A stretch of 33,680 nucleotides of DNA from Acidobacteriota bacterium (GTDB lineage: Bacteria > Acidobacteriota > UBA4820 > DSQY01): contig JBFMHB010000027.1 in NCBI GenBank assembly GCA_040752915.1, positions 1-33,680 of the forward strand, given 5' to 3'. The position numbers and the translations under genes are program-made. Positions 24,134-31,932 of the stretch are shown one piece after another. The notes below the pieces were generated by a model that had not been told where the DNA came from, ran no database searches, and saw only the letters and a list, made by a program, of their open reading frames with translations. Numbering within the stretch: position 1 is the stretch's first letter; the number at the start of each line of letters is the position of its first letter.

Positions 24134-25049
24134 ACACGACCTCGATGCGCTGGGAGGAGGGTATCTTCAGGCGAAGGGCGTCGGCCGTGTTCTTGTTGGC
24201 GGCGGAAGCGGACACGGCCGGCTGGACGAGCTTGTCCGTGGGGATGTTGACCCCGTTGAGGATGGCCTGCGCCACCCGGGCCGCTTCGTTCCCCACGGCG
24301 TCCGGCGCGAAGAAGGAGGCGCAGAGGGCGCCGCTCGCCACCAGGTTTTCCGACAGGGCCACCGGTACGACGCGGTTCTCGATGCACGTCGAAATGATGT
24401 ACCGCAGGGCGTCGCCGTTGGCCGTAAGGGGGTCCGGAAGGAGAAGAACGAGCCGAGCCTGCTCCTTGACCTCGCCGAGGATGGCCGCGAGGTCCGCGAC
24501 GTTGCCCACGGAACGCCCCTGGGCGTCGAAGCCGTCCGCTCCGAGCCGGCTGATGAGGCCCCCCACGGCGGGTCCCACCGCCGGGCTGTGGAGGATCACG
24601 CAGGACTTCCCTTTGGCGCCGAAGGCCTTCACGAGGTTGGAGAGCCCTTTCGTGGAGCCCAGGGAAGCAATCCCCACCATTTTCGGGTCCTGGAAGAACC
24701 CTTCCACCTCGGGATAGTAGACCATGGCGTAGATGATCCAGACGTCCGGGAGCGCCTCCCGCACCTTCTTGGCGGCATAGGTCCCCACGCAGAAGACGAG
24801 CTGGGGGGACTGGCCCTTCAGGGTCTGAAGAGCCGCGTCGTCGGCCGCCGTGCCCTGCAGGTCGATGGCCTTGGGGTTGAAGGCGGGGAGCTGGAGCGAG
24901 TACGCCACCTGGATGAACCCGGCCTTGGCGTCGGCGTAGGCCTCCACTCCCGAGCGCGAGACGATGAAGACACCGGCGGCCGCCGCCTCCACCGCGACGA
25001 CCAGGAACACCGCCACTGCCAACGCCGTCCATACTTTGCGCTTTCCCAT
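24126..25049 (-). CDS. ABC-type substrate-binding protein of the PF04392 kind, exported
   Basis: 307 residues from ATG 25049, which has GGGGAGGTG about 4 bases upstream. An N-terminal signal or anchor (MGKRKVWTALAVAVFLVVAV, AAAAG) precedes a two-lobed periplasmic-binding fold like the uncharacterised ABC_sub_bind family: AYSLQLPAFNPKAIDLQG, LVFCVGTYAAKKVREALPDV, the MVGIASLGSTKGLSNLVKAF hinge region, and a C-terminal lobe with AARVAQAILNGVNIP and PAVSASAANKNTADALRLKI, the typical ending of this family. There is no permease or ATPase gene beside it. It leads a unit with a chemoreceptor and CheW, so ligand sensing rather than uptake is the likely job. The ligand is unknown. Confidence 0.85.
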   Translation of the reverse strand: MGKRKVWTALAVAVFLVVAVEAAAAGVFIVSRSGVEAYADAKAGFIQVAYSLQLPAFNPKAIDLQGTAADDAALQTLKGQSPQLVFCVGTYAAKKVREALPDVWIIYAMVYYPEVEGFFQDPKMVGIASLGSTKGLSNLVKAFGAKGKSCVILHSPAVGPAVGGLISRLGADGFDAQGRSVGNVADLAAILGEVKEQARLVLLLPDPLTANGDALRYIISTCIENRVVPVALSENLVASGALCASFFAPDAVGNEAARVAQAILNGVNIPTDKLVQPAVSASAANKNTADALRLKIPSSQRIEVVYE

Positions 25050-25080
25050 GCGCACCTCCCCATGAACCTCAAGTTCAGTC

Positions 25081-25109
25081 AGACTATCACCGGCCCTTCG
25101 GCAGGTCAA
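25081..25109 (-). promoter_or_regulatory. Promoter of the binding protein-chemoreceptor-cheW unit, inside the end of the NFACT gene
   Basis: Minus strand: -35 TTGACC (25104-25109, five of six), exactly 17 bases, then TGA-TAGTCT (25081-25089), an extended -10 (TGn plus a three-of-six hexamer). Transcription would begin near 25074, 25 bases before ATG 25049, with the ribosome site GGGGAGGTG in the leader. The -35 lies within the last codons of the NFACT gene, whose stop (25087-25089) overlaps the TG of the extended -10. This is the best-looking sigma-70 site in the window. Confidence 0.62.
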
Positions 25110-26424
25110 CGAACAAGGTCCGGGGTGAGGCCACGGTCACCCTTCCAAGCGCCCCAGGAACTCTTCGAAGTTGGTGACACCGGGCCACGGTCACGGCCAC
25201 TCGGTCCCCCGCGGGGGCCCCGCTGTGGGCGGCGGCGTAGGCCGCGGCGGCCTGTTCGACGGGAAAGGGCAGCGCGTCCAATCTGCGCGGGTTGCGGACC
25301 ACCACGTGGCACCCTGGATAGTCGGAGGCGTGGAACCAGAAGTCCTGACCCCGGCCCAGCCGGAAGGAAACGGTGTCATTCCCGGCCGCGCTCTTGCCGG
25401 CATAGCCCACGAAATCCAGCGGAAGGGCCACCTGGGCCACCCCTGGGGGGAGGGTCCGGCGGCGCTGGGGAGGGGGCTCCCGGCGCACCCGCTCCCCTTC
25501 GGGGAAGAGGCGCCCCAGGTCCGCGCTCCCCGCCAGCTCATCCCTCTCCGTTTGCAGGGACCGCGCTTCTTCCTCCAGAAGCCGCATCCTCTCGGCCAGC
25601 TCCCTGCGCCTCGTCTTGGCCTTCCGCACTTTCCGGAAGAGGGCCTCCGCGTTTTCGAGAACGCTCTTCGAAGGGTCCAGGGGGACCTCCGCTTCCGACG
25701 GGGGATCGGTGCGGAAGTCCGTCACCCGCTTGGAGGAAAGGCCCCTTCTCCGCAGGTCCCCCGAGGCCATGAGCGCGTTGGCCCAGGCTTCCTGCGCCTC
25801 CCACGCTTCACCCTCCCGCTGATCCTCGAGGATGGCCTGCCTGCGGCGCTCCAGCGCCGCCGCCCGGCGGCCCAGGGCGCGCAGGGCGGCGGCGCGGCCC
25901 CTTTCGAGAAGGCCCGCCCGGAGGCGCTCGGAAAGCCCCGAGGGGTCCTCCTCCCCCGACGGTGGAGGGACCATCCGGGGCAGAGGGGGCGTCCACTCGG
26001 AGCCGCACGCGCCCGAGCGTCTTTCTCCCGACAGCACTCTTCCCGCCCAGATGACTCGCTCCCCCTCGTCGAGAAGAAGCAGGTTCCCGGACCGTCCCAA
26101 ACCTTCCCAGACGAGGGCCCGGACCAGGCCGCCCCGGAACGCCACCCGGAGAAGCGGCTCCTGGGGAAACGGGGCGCTCACGTCCTCCACGCGGGCCCCC
26201 GTCAGGTGGACCCGGAGAACGTCCTCCGGCGCGCCCCGGGGCCAAGTCCAAGAGCACAGGCCCGCGGCGAGGTGGGTCGGGTGCCAGCAGAAACCGAGGG
26301 TCTCTCCCCGGCGGAACTCCAGGCCGAGGCTCCAGGCGTCCGGCCGGGCCACGCGGGCGACGGGCCGGCCCGCGAGGTCCGCGGCCAGTTCTCGGGCGAG
26401 ACGGGCAACGGTTCCCGGGGTCAT
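25087..26424 (-). CDS. Short NFACT family protein (Rqc2/RqcH/FbpA-like)
   Basis: 445 residues, against about 560-580 for RqcH-type proteins. In bacteria RqcH binds the 50S subunit of stalled ribosomes and adds alanine tails. The N-terminal NFACT-N part is recognisable (LAGRPVARVARPDAWSLGLE, LVWEGLGRSGNLLLLDEGER), then a charged coiled coil (about 165-310, with LDPSKSVLENAEALFRKVRK). The C-terminal NFACT-R part follows (about 338-440): YAGKSAAGNDTVSF, QDFWFHASDYPGCHVVVRNP, RRVPGALGRVTV. Where RqcH has the Asp-Arg pair needed for tRNA binding (around 97-98), this protein appears to read Glu89-Pro90 (PQEPLLRVAF). The function may therefore differ. Starts at ATG 26424, overlapping the rhomboid stop by four bases. 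Confidence 0.85.
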   Translation of the reverse strand: MTPGTVARLARELAADLAGRPVARVARPDAWSLGLEFRRGETLGFCWHPTHLAAGLCSWTWPRGAPEDVLRVHLTGARVEDVSAPFPQEPLLRVAFRGGLVRALVWEGLGRSGNLLLLDEGERVIWAGRVLSGERRSGACGSEWTPPLPRMVPPPSGEEDPSGLSERLRAGLLERGRAAALRALGRRAAALERRRQAILEDQREGEAWEAQEAWANALMASGDLRRRGLSSKRVTDFRTDPPSEAEVPLDPSKSVLENAEALFRKVRKAKTRRRELAERMRLLEEEARSLQTERDELAGSADLGRLFPEGERVRREPPPQRRRTLPPGVAQVALPLDFVGYAGKSAAGNDTVSFRLGRGQDFWFHASDYPGCHVVVRNPRRLDALPFPVEQAAAAYAAAHSGAPAGDRVAVTVARCHQLRRVPGALGRVTVASPRTLFVDLPKGR

Positions 26425-27059
26425 TGGAGGCGCCTGAAGCGGCGGCGGCGGAACCGATAGATCCAGTCCTTCCCAAGCCGAATGGGATTCCAGGCTCGAT
26501 TCACGTAGGCGAAAGCGAAAACGGCTCCCCCGAAGTGCGCCAGGTGCGCGATTCCCCCGCCCGATCCGAAAACGGAGAAGAACAGGCTTGCCCCCACCCA
26601 GGCCACCACCAGGAGCCAGATCTTCACGGGAAGGACGAACCAGAGGAGGACCTCCGTGTGCGGAAAATACAGGGCGTAGGCCGTCAGGATTCCGTACACC
26701 GCCCCGCTGGCGCCGATGACCAGGACGGGCCCCTTGAGGAAGAGCGCCGCGGCCAGACCGCCGGTCAAGGCAGAGCCCCCGTAGAGGAGCAAGAACCGGC
26801 GGGTCCCCATGAAGACCTCCAGGTCCCCGGCGAAGAAGTACAGGGTGAGCATGTTGAAGAACAGGTGGCCCATGCCGCCGTGGAGGAACGAGTAAGTGAA
26901 GACGGTGTGGACGTGGCCGGGCCACACCCGCCCCGGCACGAGCCCGAGCATTTCGGTGAAGGGGGGAAGGGCGGCCTGCAGAAGGAATGCGGCCACGTTC
27001 AGTCCCACGATCCACCCCAGGGTGGCGGTCCAGCGTCCACCGAATCGAATCTGCGGCAT
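26421..27059 (-). CDS. Rhomboid family intramembrane serine protease
   Basis: Cleaves transmembrane segments inside the membrane. It has 212 residues and about six hydrophobic segments, the basic rhomboid core. Catalytic Ser118 lies in GASGAVYGI and the likely catalytic His175 in IAHLAHFGGAVFAF. The HxxxxHxxxN motif of the second helix is at His60, His65 and Asn69 (LHGGMGHLFFNML). It has a basic C-terminal tail (WIYRFRRRRFRRLQ). ATG 27059 is chosen since a ribosome site GGGGAG lies about 7 bases upstream and the promoter is just beyond; the frame is open further upstream over the divergent gene. The substrate is unknown. Confidence 0.93.
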   Translation of the reverse strand: MPQIRFGGRWTATLGWIVGLNVAAFLLQAALPPFTEMLGLVPGRVWPGHVHTVFTYSFLHGGMGHLFFNMLTLYFFAGDLEVFMGTRRFLLLYGGSALTGGLAAALFLKGPVLVIGASGAVYGILTAYALYFPHTEVLLWFVLPVKIWLLVVAWVGASLFFSVFGSGGGIAHLAHFGGAVFAFAYVNRAWNPIRLGKDWIYRFRRRRFRRLQ

Positions 27060-27078
27060 GCCACGCTCCCCGGTGACC

Positions 27079-27107
27079 ATTATAGGGGAGGGCCGCCGTC
27101 CCGTCTT
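27079..27107 (-). promoter_or_regulatory. Promoter of the rhomboid-NFACT unit
   Basis: Minus strand: a perfect -10 TATAAT (27079-27084) with AAGACG (27102-27107; three of six, keeping the GAC core) 17 bases upstream. Start near 27072 leaves about 13 bases before ATG 27059. It lies in the 147-base region shared with the divergent polyprenyl synthase gene. Confidence 0.55.
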
Positions 27108-27159
27108 GATCGAAACGCGGGGTCCACTGGCCCTCGATGTGGCCTCCCCACCTTTGCGT

Positions 27160-27188
27160 TTGGCTGGGGGAGGCATCTGCGGTATTCT
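27160..27188 (+). promoter_or_regulatory. Promoter of the polyprenyl synthase gene
   Basis: -35 TTGGCT (27160-27165, four of six) and -10 TATTCT (27183-27188, four of six) are separated by exactly 17 bases. Start near 27195 gives a leader of about 12 bases before ATG 27207. It is oriented away from the rhomboid promoter, the two -35 boxes lying 52 bases apart. Confidence 0.48.
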
Positions 27189-27206
27189 GGAGAGCCAGGT
27201 AGAGAG

Positions 27207-28229
27207 ATGGGTCCGCCGAAGCTGAGGGTGCTCGCCAAGAATCCGGAGCTGGCCAGGATCGGCCAGCGGGTCCAATCGCTCGTGGGAGAAGACCTCCAGC
27301 GGGTGGAGGCGACCATCGCCACGCACCTCCGCTCCCCCTATGCCCCGGTGGCCGAAATGGGCGCCTACCTGGCCGCCAGCCGGGGCAAGCGCCTTCGGCC
27401 CATCCTCGTCCTCCTCTGTTCCCGGCTCATCGGCTACGAGGGGCAAAAGCACATCCTGTACGCCGCGGTCCTGGAGTTCATCCACACCGCCACCCTCATC
27501 CACGATGACATCGTGGACCAGGCCCTCCTGCGGCGCGGCCGCGCCTCCCTCACCTCCCGCTGGGGCCCCGAACTCGCCGTCCTCATGGGCGACCGCGTCT
27601 TCATCAACGCCATGCACCTCGCCGTGAAGGACGGCTGGAACGACGTCATCCCCGTGATCTCCGACACGACCCTGAGCCTCATCGAGGGTGAGCTGATCCA
27701 GAGCCACCGGAAGTGGGACCTGACCCTCCAGCCCGAAGACAACCTGGAGATCGTCAAGAGGAAGACCGCCCACCTTTTCTCGACGTGCTGTTCGACCCCC
27801 GCGTACCTCTCCGGGGCCCCCCAGGACGTGAGGGAGTCCCTCGCCGCCTTCGGCCTGAACCTCGGCATCGCCTTCCAGATGGTGGACGACTGCCTGGACT
27901 TCATCTCCGACGAGGCGACCCTCGGAAAACCCGCGGGCCACGATCTGAAGGAAGGCAAGATCACTCTCCCCCTCCTCCTCCTCCTGGAGCGGGGCACGCC
28001 CGACGACAAGGCCTTTCTGGAGGCCGTCGTGGCGGCCCGCCGCTTCGACCCCGAGACCCTCCGGGAGGTGGCCGCCCGCGTCGTGGAGTCGGGCATGCTC
28101 GAAGAGGCCCAACGGATCGCCTCCTCGTACGCCGACGAGGCCCGCGCCCACCTCCGAGGATTCCCGGAGAGCCCCTACCGGGAGGTCCTCGCCCTGATGC
28201 CCGAATACATCATCCGCCGGCATTTCTGA
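27207..28229 (+). CDS. All-trans polyprenyl diphosphate synthase (octaprenyl/IspB-like)
   Basis: Joins isopentenyl diphosphate units to an allylic starter, normally making the side chain of quinones. It has 340 residues, as in IspB-type enzymes. The first aspartate-rich motif is DDIVD at 100-104 (LIHDDIVDQALLRRG) and the second DDCLD at 227-231, followed by GKPAGHDLKEGKITLPLL, typical of long-chain synthases. The region upstream of the first motif has GGKRLRP-like SRGKRLRPILVLL. Start ATG 27207: the frame is open far upstream, but this start lies just after a good promoter and gives the usual N-terminus. The product chain length cannot be fixed from sequence here. A HAD gene follows with a one-base overlap. 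Confidence 0.93.
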   Translation: MGPPKLRVLAKNPELARIGQRVQSLVGEDLQRVEATIATHLRSPYAPVAEMGAYLAASRGKRLRPILVLLCSRLIGYEGQKHILYAAVLEFIHTATLIHDDIVDQALLRRGRASLTSRWGPELAVLMGDRVFINAMHLAVKDGWNDVIPVISDTTLSLIEGELIQSHRKWDLTLQPEDNLEIVKRKTAHLFSTCCSTPAYLSGAPQDVRESLAAFGLNLGIAFQMVDDCLDFISDEATLGKPAGHDLKEGKITLPLLLLLERGTPDDKAFLEAVVAARRFDPETLREVAARVVESGMLEEAQRIASSYADEARAHLRGFPESPYREVLALMPEYIIRRHF

Positions 28230-28930
28230 TGGCCCCCTTTTCCTGGATCTTTTTCGACCTCTTCGACACCCTGTGCACCGTGGACGAGACCGTCTACTAC
28301 GCCGGGAAGCGCGCCGCCGCCGAGGCCGCGGGCGTGGACCCCGAGGCTTTCCTGGGGGCCTGGGCATCCACTTCCGCCGAGGCCAGCATCGGACGAATCA
28401 AGACGCCCTTCGACCGGGCCGCCAAGGCCCTCGCCAAGCTGGGTGTGTTCGACCGCACCGCGGTGGGAGAGGTGGCGAGGCGGGACGTGGAGACCATCCT
28501 GGCCAGCGTGGTCTACTACGAAGGGGCACCCGAATGCCTCGCTGCGCTCCGATCCCGGGGCTTCCGCCTGGGCCTCATCAGTAACGCCACGGCCACCACG
28601 GCTTTCGTCGTGGGCCCCCTGAAGCTCCGGGAGCGTCTGGACCTGTTGGTTTTTTCCTACGAGGCGGGGGTGGTGAAGCCCGATCCCGCCATCTTCCGGA
28701 AGGCCCTGGAGCGCTCCGGGGCCGATGCCTCCCGGTCGCTCTTCGTGGGGGACGGAGCCAACCACGAACTCGACGCCGCGCGGGCACTGGGCTGGTCCAC
28801 CCTGTGCATGGACCACCCCCGGAAGGCCCTCTCTTTCCGGGACCCCGACGGCCTCTCCGGGCCCGATCACCCGCGGGTGACCTCCTTCCCGGACCTCCTG
28901 GCCTGGATCGGGGACGCCCCGGCGGGCTGA
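28229..28930 (+). CDS. HAD family hydrolase (haloacid dehalogenase-like phosphatase)
   Basis: 233-residue phosphatase-like enzyme. Motif I FFDLFDTLC has the nucleophile Asp10 and general acid Asp13. Motif II is the serine of LISNAT (about 118), motif III Lys150 (VVKPDPAIF), and motif IV GDGANHELDAARALGW with Asp175 and Asp182. A helical cap domain lies between motifs I and II (about 18-95), as in the HAD-IA class. The motif-I second residue is Phe (DLFDT) rather than Gly (DxDGT), common in this class. The substrate is unknown; linkage to the prenyl synthase (TGATG overlap) may mean a prenyl-phosphate-related role, but this is inference. It converges on the next gene with a 27-base gap. Confidence 0.9.
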   Translation: MAPFSWIFFDLFDTLCTVDETVYYAGKRAAAEAAGVDPEAFLGAWASTSAEASIGRIKTPFDRAAKALAKLGVFDRTAVGEVARRDVETILASVVYYEGAPECLAALRSRGFRLGLISNATATTAFVVGPLKLRERLDLLVFSYEAGVVKPDPAIFRKALERSGADASRSLFVGDGANHELDAARALGWSTLCMDHPRKALSFRDPDGLSGPDHPRVTSFPDLLAWIGDAPAG

Positions 28931-28957
28931 AATTCGGACCGGCGAATCCGCGAGGTC

Positions 28958-30268
28958 TCAGGCCCTTCGGAGGGTGAGGATCACCGCAAGACCCTGTCCG
29001 GGGCGGTTGTCCAGGTCCAGTGATCCTCCCAGGCGCCGCGCCAGATCCCGGCACAGGACGAGGCCGAGACCGGTCCCGCCGGGCTTCGTGGAAAGGTAGG
29101 GGGTGAAGGGAGAAGCCGCCACCTCCTCCGGGAGCCCCCCGGCGTCGTCCTCCACCCGGATCCGGGTCCAGCCGCCCTCCTCCTCGACCTTTACGCGGAT
29201 CGTTCCGGAGGCCCCCGAGAAGGCCTCCACGGCGTTTCGGAGCAGGTTGAAGAGGATCTGGTAGAGGGAGGCCTCGTCGGCCTTCACGAGGCGCTCCGGC
29301 GTGCGTGGAACGTGAAACCGGACCCCTCGCGAGGAAGCCAGGGGTTCCAGGGTCGTGACCGCTTCCTGAAGCAGGGCATCGAGGCCGACCTCTCCGACCT
29401 CGGCGAGGAGATCGGATCCGAGGGTCTGGAAGCGGTTCACGAGCTCCATGAGGCGGTCCACCTGGCCCTTCAGGACCGTGGCCGCCTTGGCGGCGGTGGC
29501 GGCAAAATGCGGGTCCGAGGGATCCAGGGCGTCCAGCTCCTGGAGCCACAGCCGCATGGGGGTCAGGGGATTGCGGATCTCGTGGGCCAGGTACCGCGCC
29601 ATCTGCTTGTGCGCGGCCAGCCGCTCGCGGTCCAGGGCGGCCGTAAGGTCCAGCCAGTGGAGGAGGACCCTCTGGCCGGCGGCGTGGCGCTGGAGCTCGT
29701 AGGTTCGACCCTCCCGGCTGACCCTCGCCCCCTCCTCGGCTTCCCCCTCCTCGGTCAGGGCTCGCCCCAGGGTGTTGGCGAAGAGGATTTTTCCGGCCGG
29801 GTCGGTCATGACGAGGCCATCCGGCATGAGTTCGAGGACGCGCCGGAAGAGCTCCGCCGACGTGCGCAGGGTCCGGCGGAGCCGGTATTCCCGCGCCAAT
29901 TGCCTAAGGACAACCAGCAGGTACGAGAGGTCCAGTGGCTTCTCCACGAAGTCCAGGGCCCCCGTTTCCCGGGCGCGTCGCGCCGTTTCCGCCTCCCCGT
30001 AGCCGGTCATGACGATGGCCATGAGGTCCGGCTGGGAGGCCAGAAGGCGCTCGAGGAGCTGGAGCCCGCTCATTCCCGGAAGCCGCAGATCGAGAAGGGC
30101 CAGGTCCGGCGGGCGAGAGGCGACCTCCTTCAGAGCCTCTTCGGGCGAGGCCGACGGGACGACCAGGAAGTCCTCCTGGCGCGCCAGAATCCGCGACAGC
30201 TCCTCGAGGGTGGCCCGTTCGTCGTCCACCACGTACAGGACCAGCCGGTCCCCGTCCGGGGAAGTCAT
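28958..30268 (-). CDS. Receiver-PAS-histidine kinase protein
   Basis: 436-residue cytoplasmic signalling protein with an N-terminal response-regulator receiver: acidic pair Asp15/Asp16 (VVDDE), phospho-acceptor Asp60 (LALLDLRLPGMSG), Thr88 and Lys110 (VEKPLD). A PAS-like domain follows (about 138-210, ELMPDGLVMTDPAGKILFAN). The kinase has His229 (ARYLAHEIRNPLTPMRLW, as in NtrY-like kinases), N-box Asn345 (LFNLLRNAVEAF), Asp376 (VEDDAGGLP) and GGTGLGL at 398-404. It has no transmembrane segment and no DNA-binding output. The ATG (30268) shares a base with the stop of the upstream kinase (TAATG), so the two are translationally coupled. The receiver is a likely target of that kinase. Confidence 0.93.
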   Translation of the reverse strand: MTSPDGDRLVLYVVDDERATLEELSRILARQEDFLVVPSASPEEALKEVASRPPDLALLDLRLPGMSGLQLLERLLASQPDLMAIVMTGYGEAETARRARETGALDFVEKPLDLSYLLVVLRQLAREYRLRRTLRTSAELFRRVLELMPDGLVMTDPAGKILFANTLGRALTEEGEAEEGARVSREGRTYELQRHAAGQRVLLHWLDLTAALDRERLAAHKQMARYLAHEIRNPLTPMRLWLQELDALDPSDPHFAATAAKAATVLKGQVDRLMELVNRFQTLGSDLLAEVGEVGLDALLQEAVTTLEPLASSRGVRFHVPRTPERLVKADEASLYQILFNLLRNAVEAFSGASGTIRVKVEEEGGWTRIRVEDDAGGLPEEVAASPFTPYLSTKPGGTGLGLVLCRDLARRLGGSLDLDNRPGQGLAVILTLRRA

Positions 30269-31932
30269 TACCTGTCTCCTCCTCCCGTGTCCACGGGCCT
30301 CAGCGTCACTCGCACCGAAGTCCCTCCCTGTGCCCGGTCCCCGATCTCCACCCGGCCTCCCATCCTTCTCACGAGAGCTTCCACCACGTACAGGCCCAGG
30401 CCGGTCCCCTGGGCCTTCGTCGTGACGAAGGGTTCGAAGGCCCGGCCTCGCACCTCCTGAGCCAGGCCGGGCCCGTCGTCCTCCACGACCAGCATCGGCT
30501 CTCCCCCGGTGCTCATTTCGAAGCGCGCCCAGATGCGACCGCCGTCGGCCCGCACCGCATCCAGCGCATTGAACAGGAGGTTGACGGTGACCTGGACCAG
30601 GGATTGGGCGTCTCCGAGCACGACGGGTCCGCTTTCCGCGCCCTGGGCCTCCAGGGCCACTCCCTTTCGCTCCGCCGCCGGTTTCACGAGGGAAATCGCG
30701 GCGGCCAGCCATTCCCGCGGCTCCACGGGGCGGTCGGGACCCGGGGCGCCGCGGGTGGCGGAGGCAAAATCCCGAAGGACCCGTTGGGCCGCGCGCAGGT
30801 AACCCCGAAGGACCTCGGCGTCCTCCCGGCTGGGGGGGCGCGCTTCGAGGGAAAGGGCGTCCAGCCTCAATACCGCCGGATTCAGGGCGTTGTTGATCTC
30901 GTGGGAGAGGGCCGCCCCGAGCCTTTCCAGGAGCGCCAGGCGCTGGACCCGCAAGAGCTGCTCCTGCTGGTCGCGGATCCTGAGCGTCATCCGCTCGAAC
31001 ACTTCCGCAAGTTGCGCCGGCTCGTCAAAGTGCCTGGAAGCCTCCCCCTCTCCTTCGGTCCCGGCCCATCCCTCCATTCGCGCCGCCAGGTCGGCCACGG
31101 GGCGGACCACATCCAGGCGGAGGGCCCGGATCAACAGAGACCAGCCCGCCACGAGGAAGCAGACGAAGACCCCCAGCAGGACGATCAGGGCCGCCAGGCT
31201 CCAGCGAAAGGTGGCCGCCGTTTCCGCCGCGAGCGAGGCCAGCCGGCGCTGGTCCATGAGGAGTTCGGCGCGCCCCCATCTCTTGGCATGAACGTAGAGG
31301 GGAAGGGACACCAGGACGCGGTCGCCAGGAAGGTCCACGACGGGCTCCTGTTCCGGCGAAGCGCTCCCCCACGCCCAGCGCTCTCCGGCCTCCACCTCGA
31401 TGATCCCGCCGGCGGAGGAGAGCCGGACCCCCCGCAAGTGTTCGGAGAAGGAAATGCGGGCCGACAGATCCTCCCGGAGCGACCGCTGGGTGGCCTCCAC
31501 TTCTTCCCGGTAGCACTGCGCCCGGGCGGCCTCCACATCGGGGAGGGCCGCGGGAATCCCCGCCTCCGACGCCATCTCCCAGACGCGCGTGTCGGGAAGC
31601 GACGGGTGAGCCCGGACCAAGTCCACGAGATCCGGGTTGGGAGCCGCCCCCTGCGGGACACGCAGCTCGAGCAACCGGGATTCCAGCAGGTGGACCTTGA
31701 GGACGGATGGATCGGCCGCCAGGTCGTACAGAAGGGTCCGCGCCACCGCCAGCCCTTCAGAGCGGGCGTATCGGCCTACCTCCTCGCGGATCTGCTGGAC
31801 CTGGCGCTGCCAGGCCGTGACCACCAGCGCCAGCGTCACGGCCGCCGCGACGGCCACAATGGCCAGCCCTCCGCCGGCCCTCCGTCGCAGGCGAGACTCG
31901 AGGCCGCCGCCTCCCGCCCCCTTAGACCTCAC
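30268..31932 (-). CDS. Membrane sensor histidine kinase
   Basis: 554 residues from GTG 31932, which overlaps the lipoprotein stop (GTGA). TM1 is at about 22-40, an extracytoplasmic domain of about 200 residues (41-243), TM2 at 244-268, a HAMP-like linker (about 270-325) and then the kinase core. Phosphorylated His344 lies in LGAALSHEINNALNPAVL, Asn455 in VNLLFNALDAV, Asp486 in VEDDGPGL and the GTGLGL glycines at 509-514. The sensor domain matches no family I can name. Between a lipoprotein and a receiver-kinase, it probably reads the lipoprotein or its ligand and passes phosphate to the receiver of the next gene. Confidence 0.93.
   Translation of the reverse strand: MRSKGAGGGGLESRLRRRAGGGLAIVAVAAAVTLALVVTAWQRQVQQIREEVGRYARSEGLAVARTLLYDLAADPSVLKVHLLESRLLELRVPQGAAPNPDLVDLVRAHPSLPDTRVWEMASEAGIPAALPDVEAARAQCYREEVEATQRSLREDLSARISFSEHLRGVRLSSAGGIIEVEAGERWAWGSASPEQEPVVDLPGDRVLVSLPLYVHAKRWGRAELLMDQRRLASLAAETAATFRWSLAALIVLLGVFVCFLVAGWSLLIRALRLDVVRPVADLAARMEGWAGTEGEGEASRHFDEPAQLAEVFERMTLRIRDQQEQLLRVQRLALLERLGAALSHEINNALNPAVLRLDALSLEARPPSREDAEVLRGYLRAAQRVLRDFASATRGAPGPDRPVEPREWLAAAISLVKPAAERKGVALEAQGAESGPVVLGDAQSLVQVTVNLLFNALDAVRADGGRIWARFEMSTGGEPMLVVEDDGPGLAQEVRGRAFEPFVTTKAQGTGLGLYVVEALVRRMGGRVEIGDRAQGGTSVRVTLRPVDTGGGDR

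Noticed and set aside
25131-25200. GCCACGGTCAC found twice within 70 bases in the NFACT gene
   Set aside because: Both copies lie in coding sequence for Val-Thr-Val-Ala-type strands, so codon choice explains them.
28932-28947. Short inverted repeat ATTCG/CGAAT between the HAD gene and the receiver-kinase gene
   Set aside because: Only five base pairs with no T tract, in the 27-base convergent gap; easily chance.
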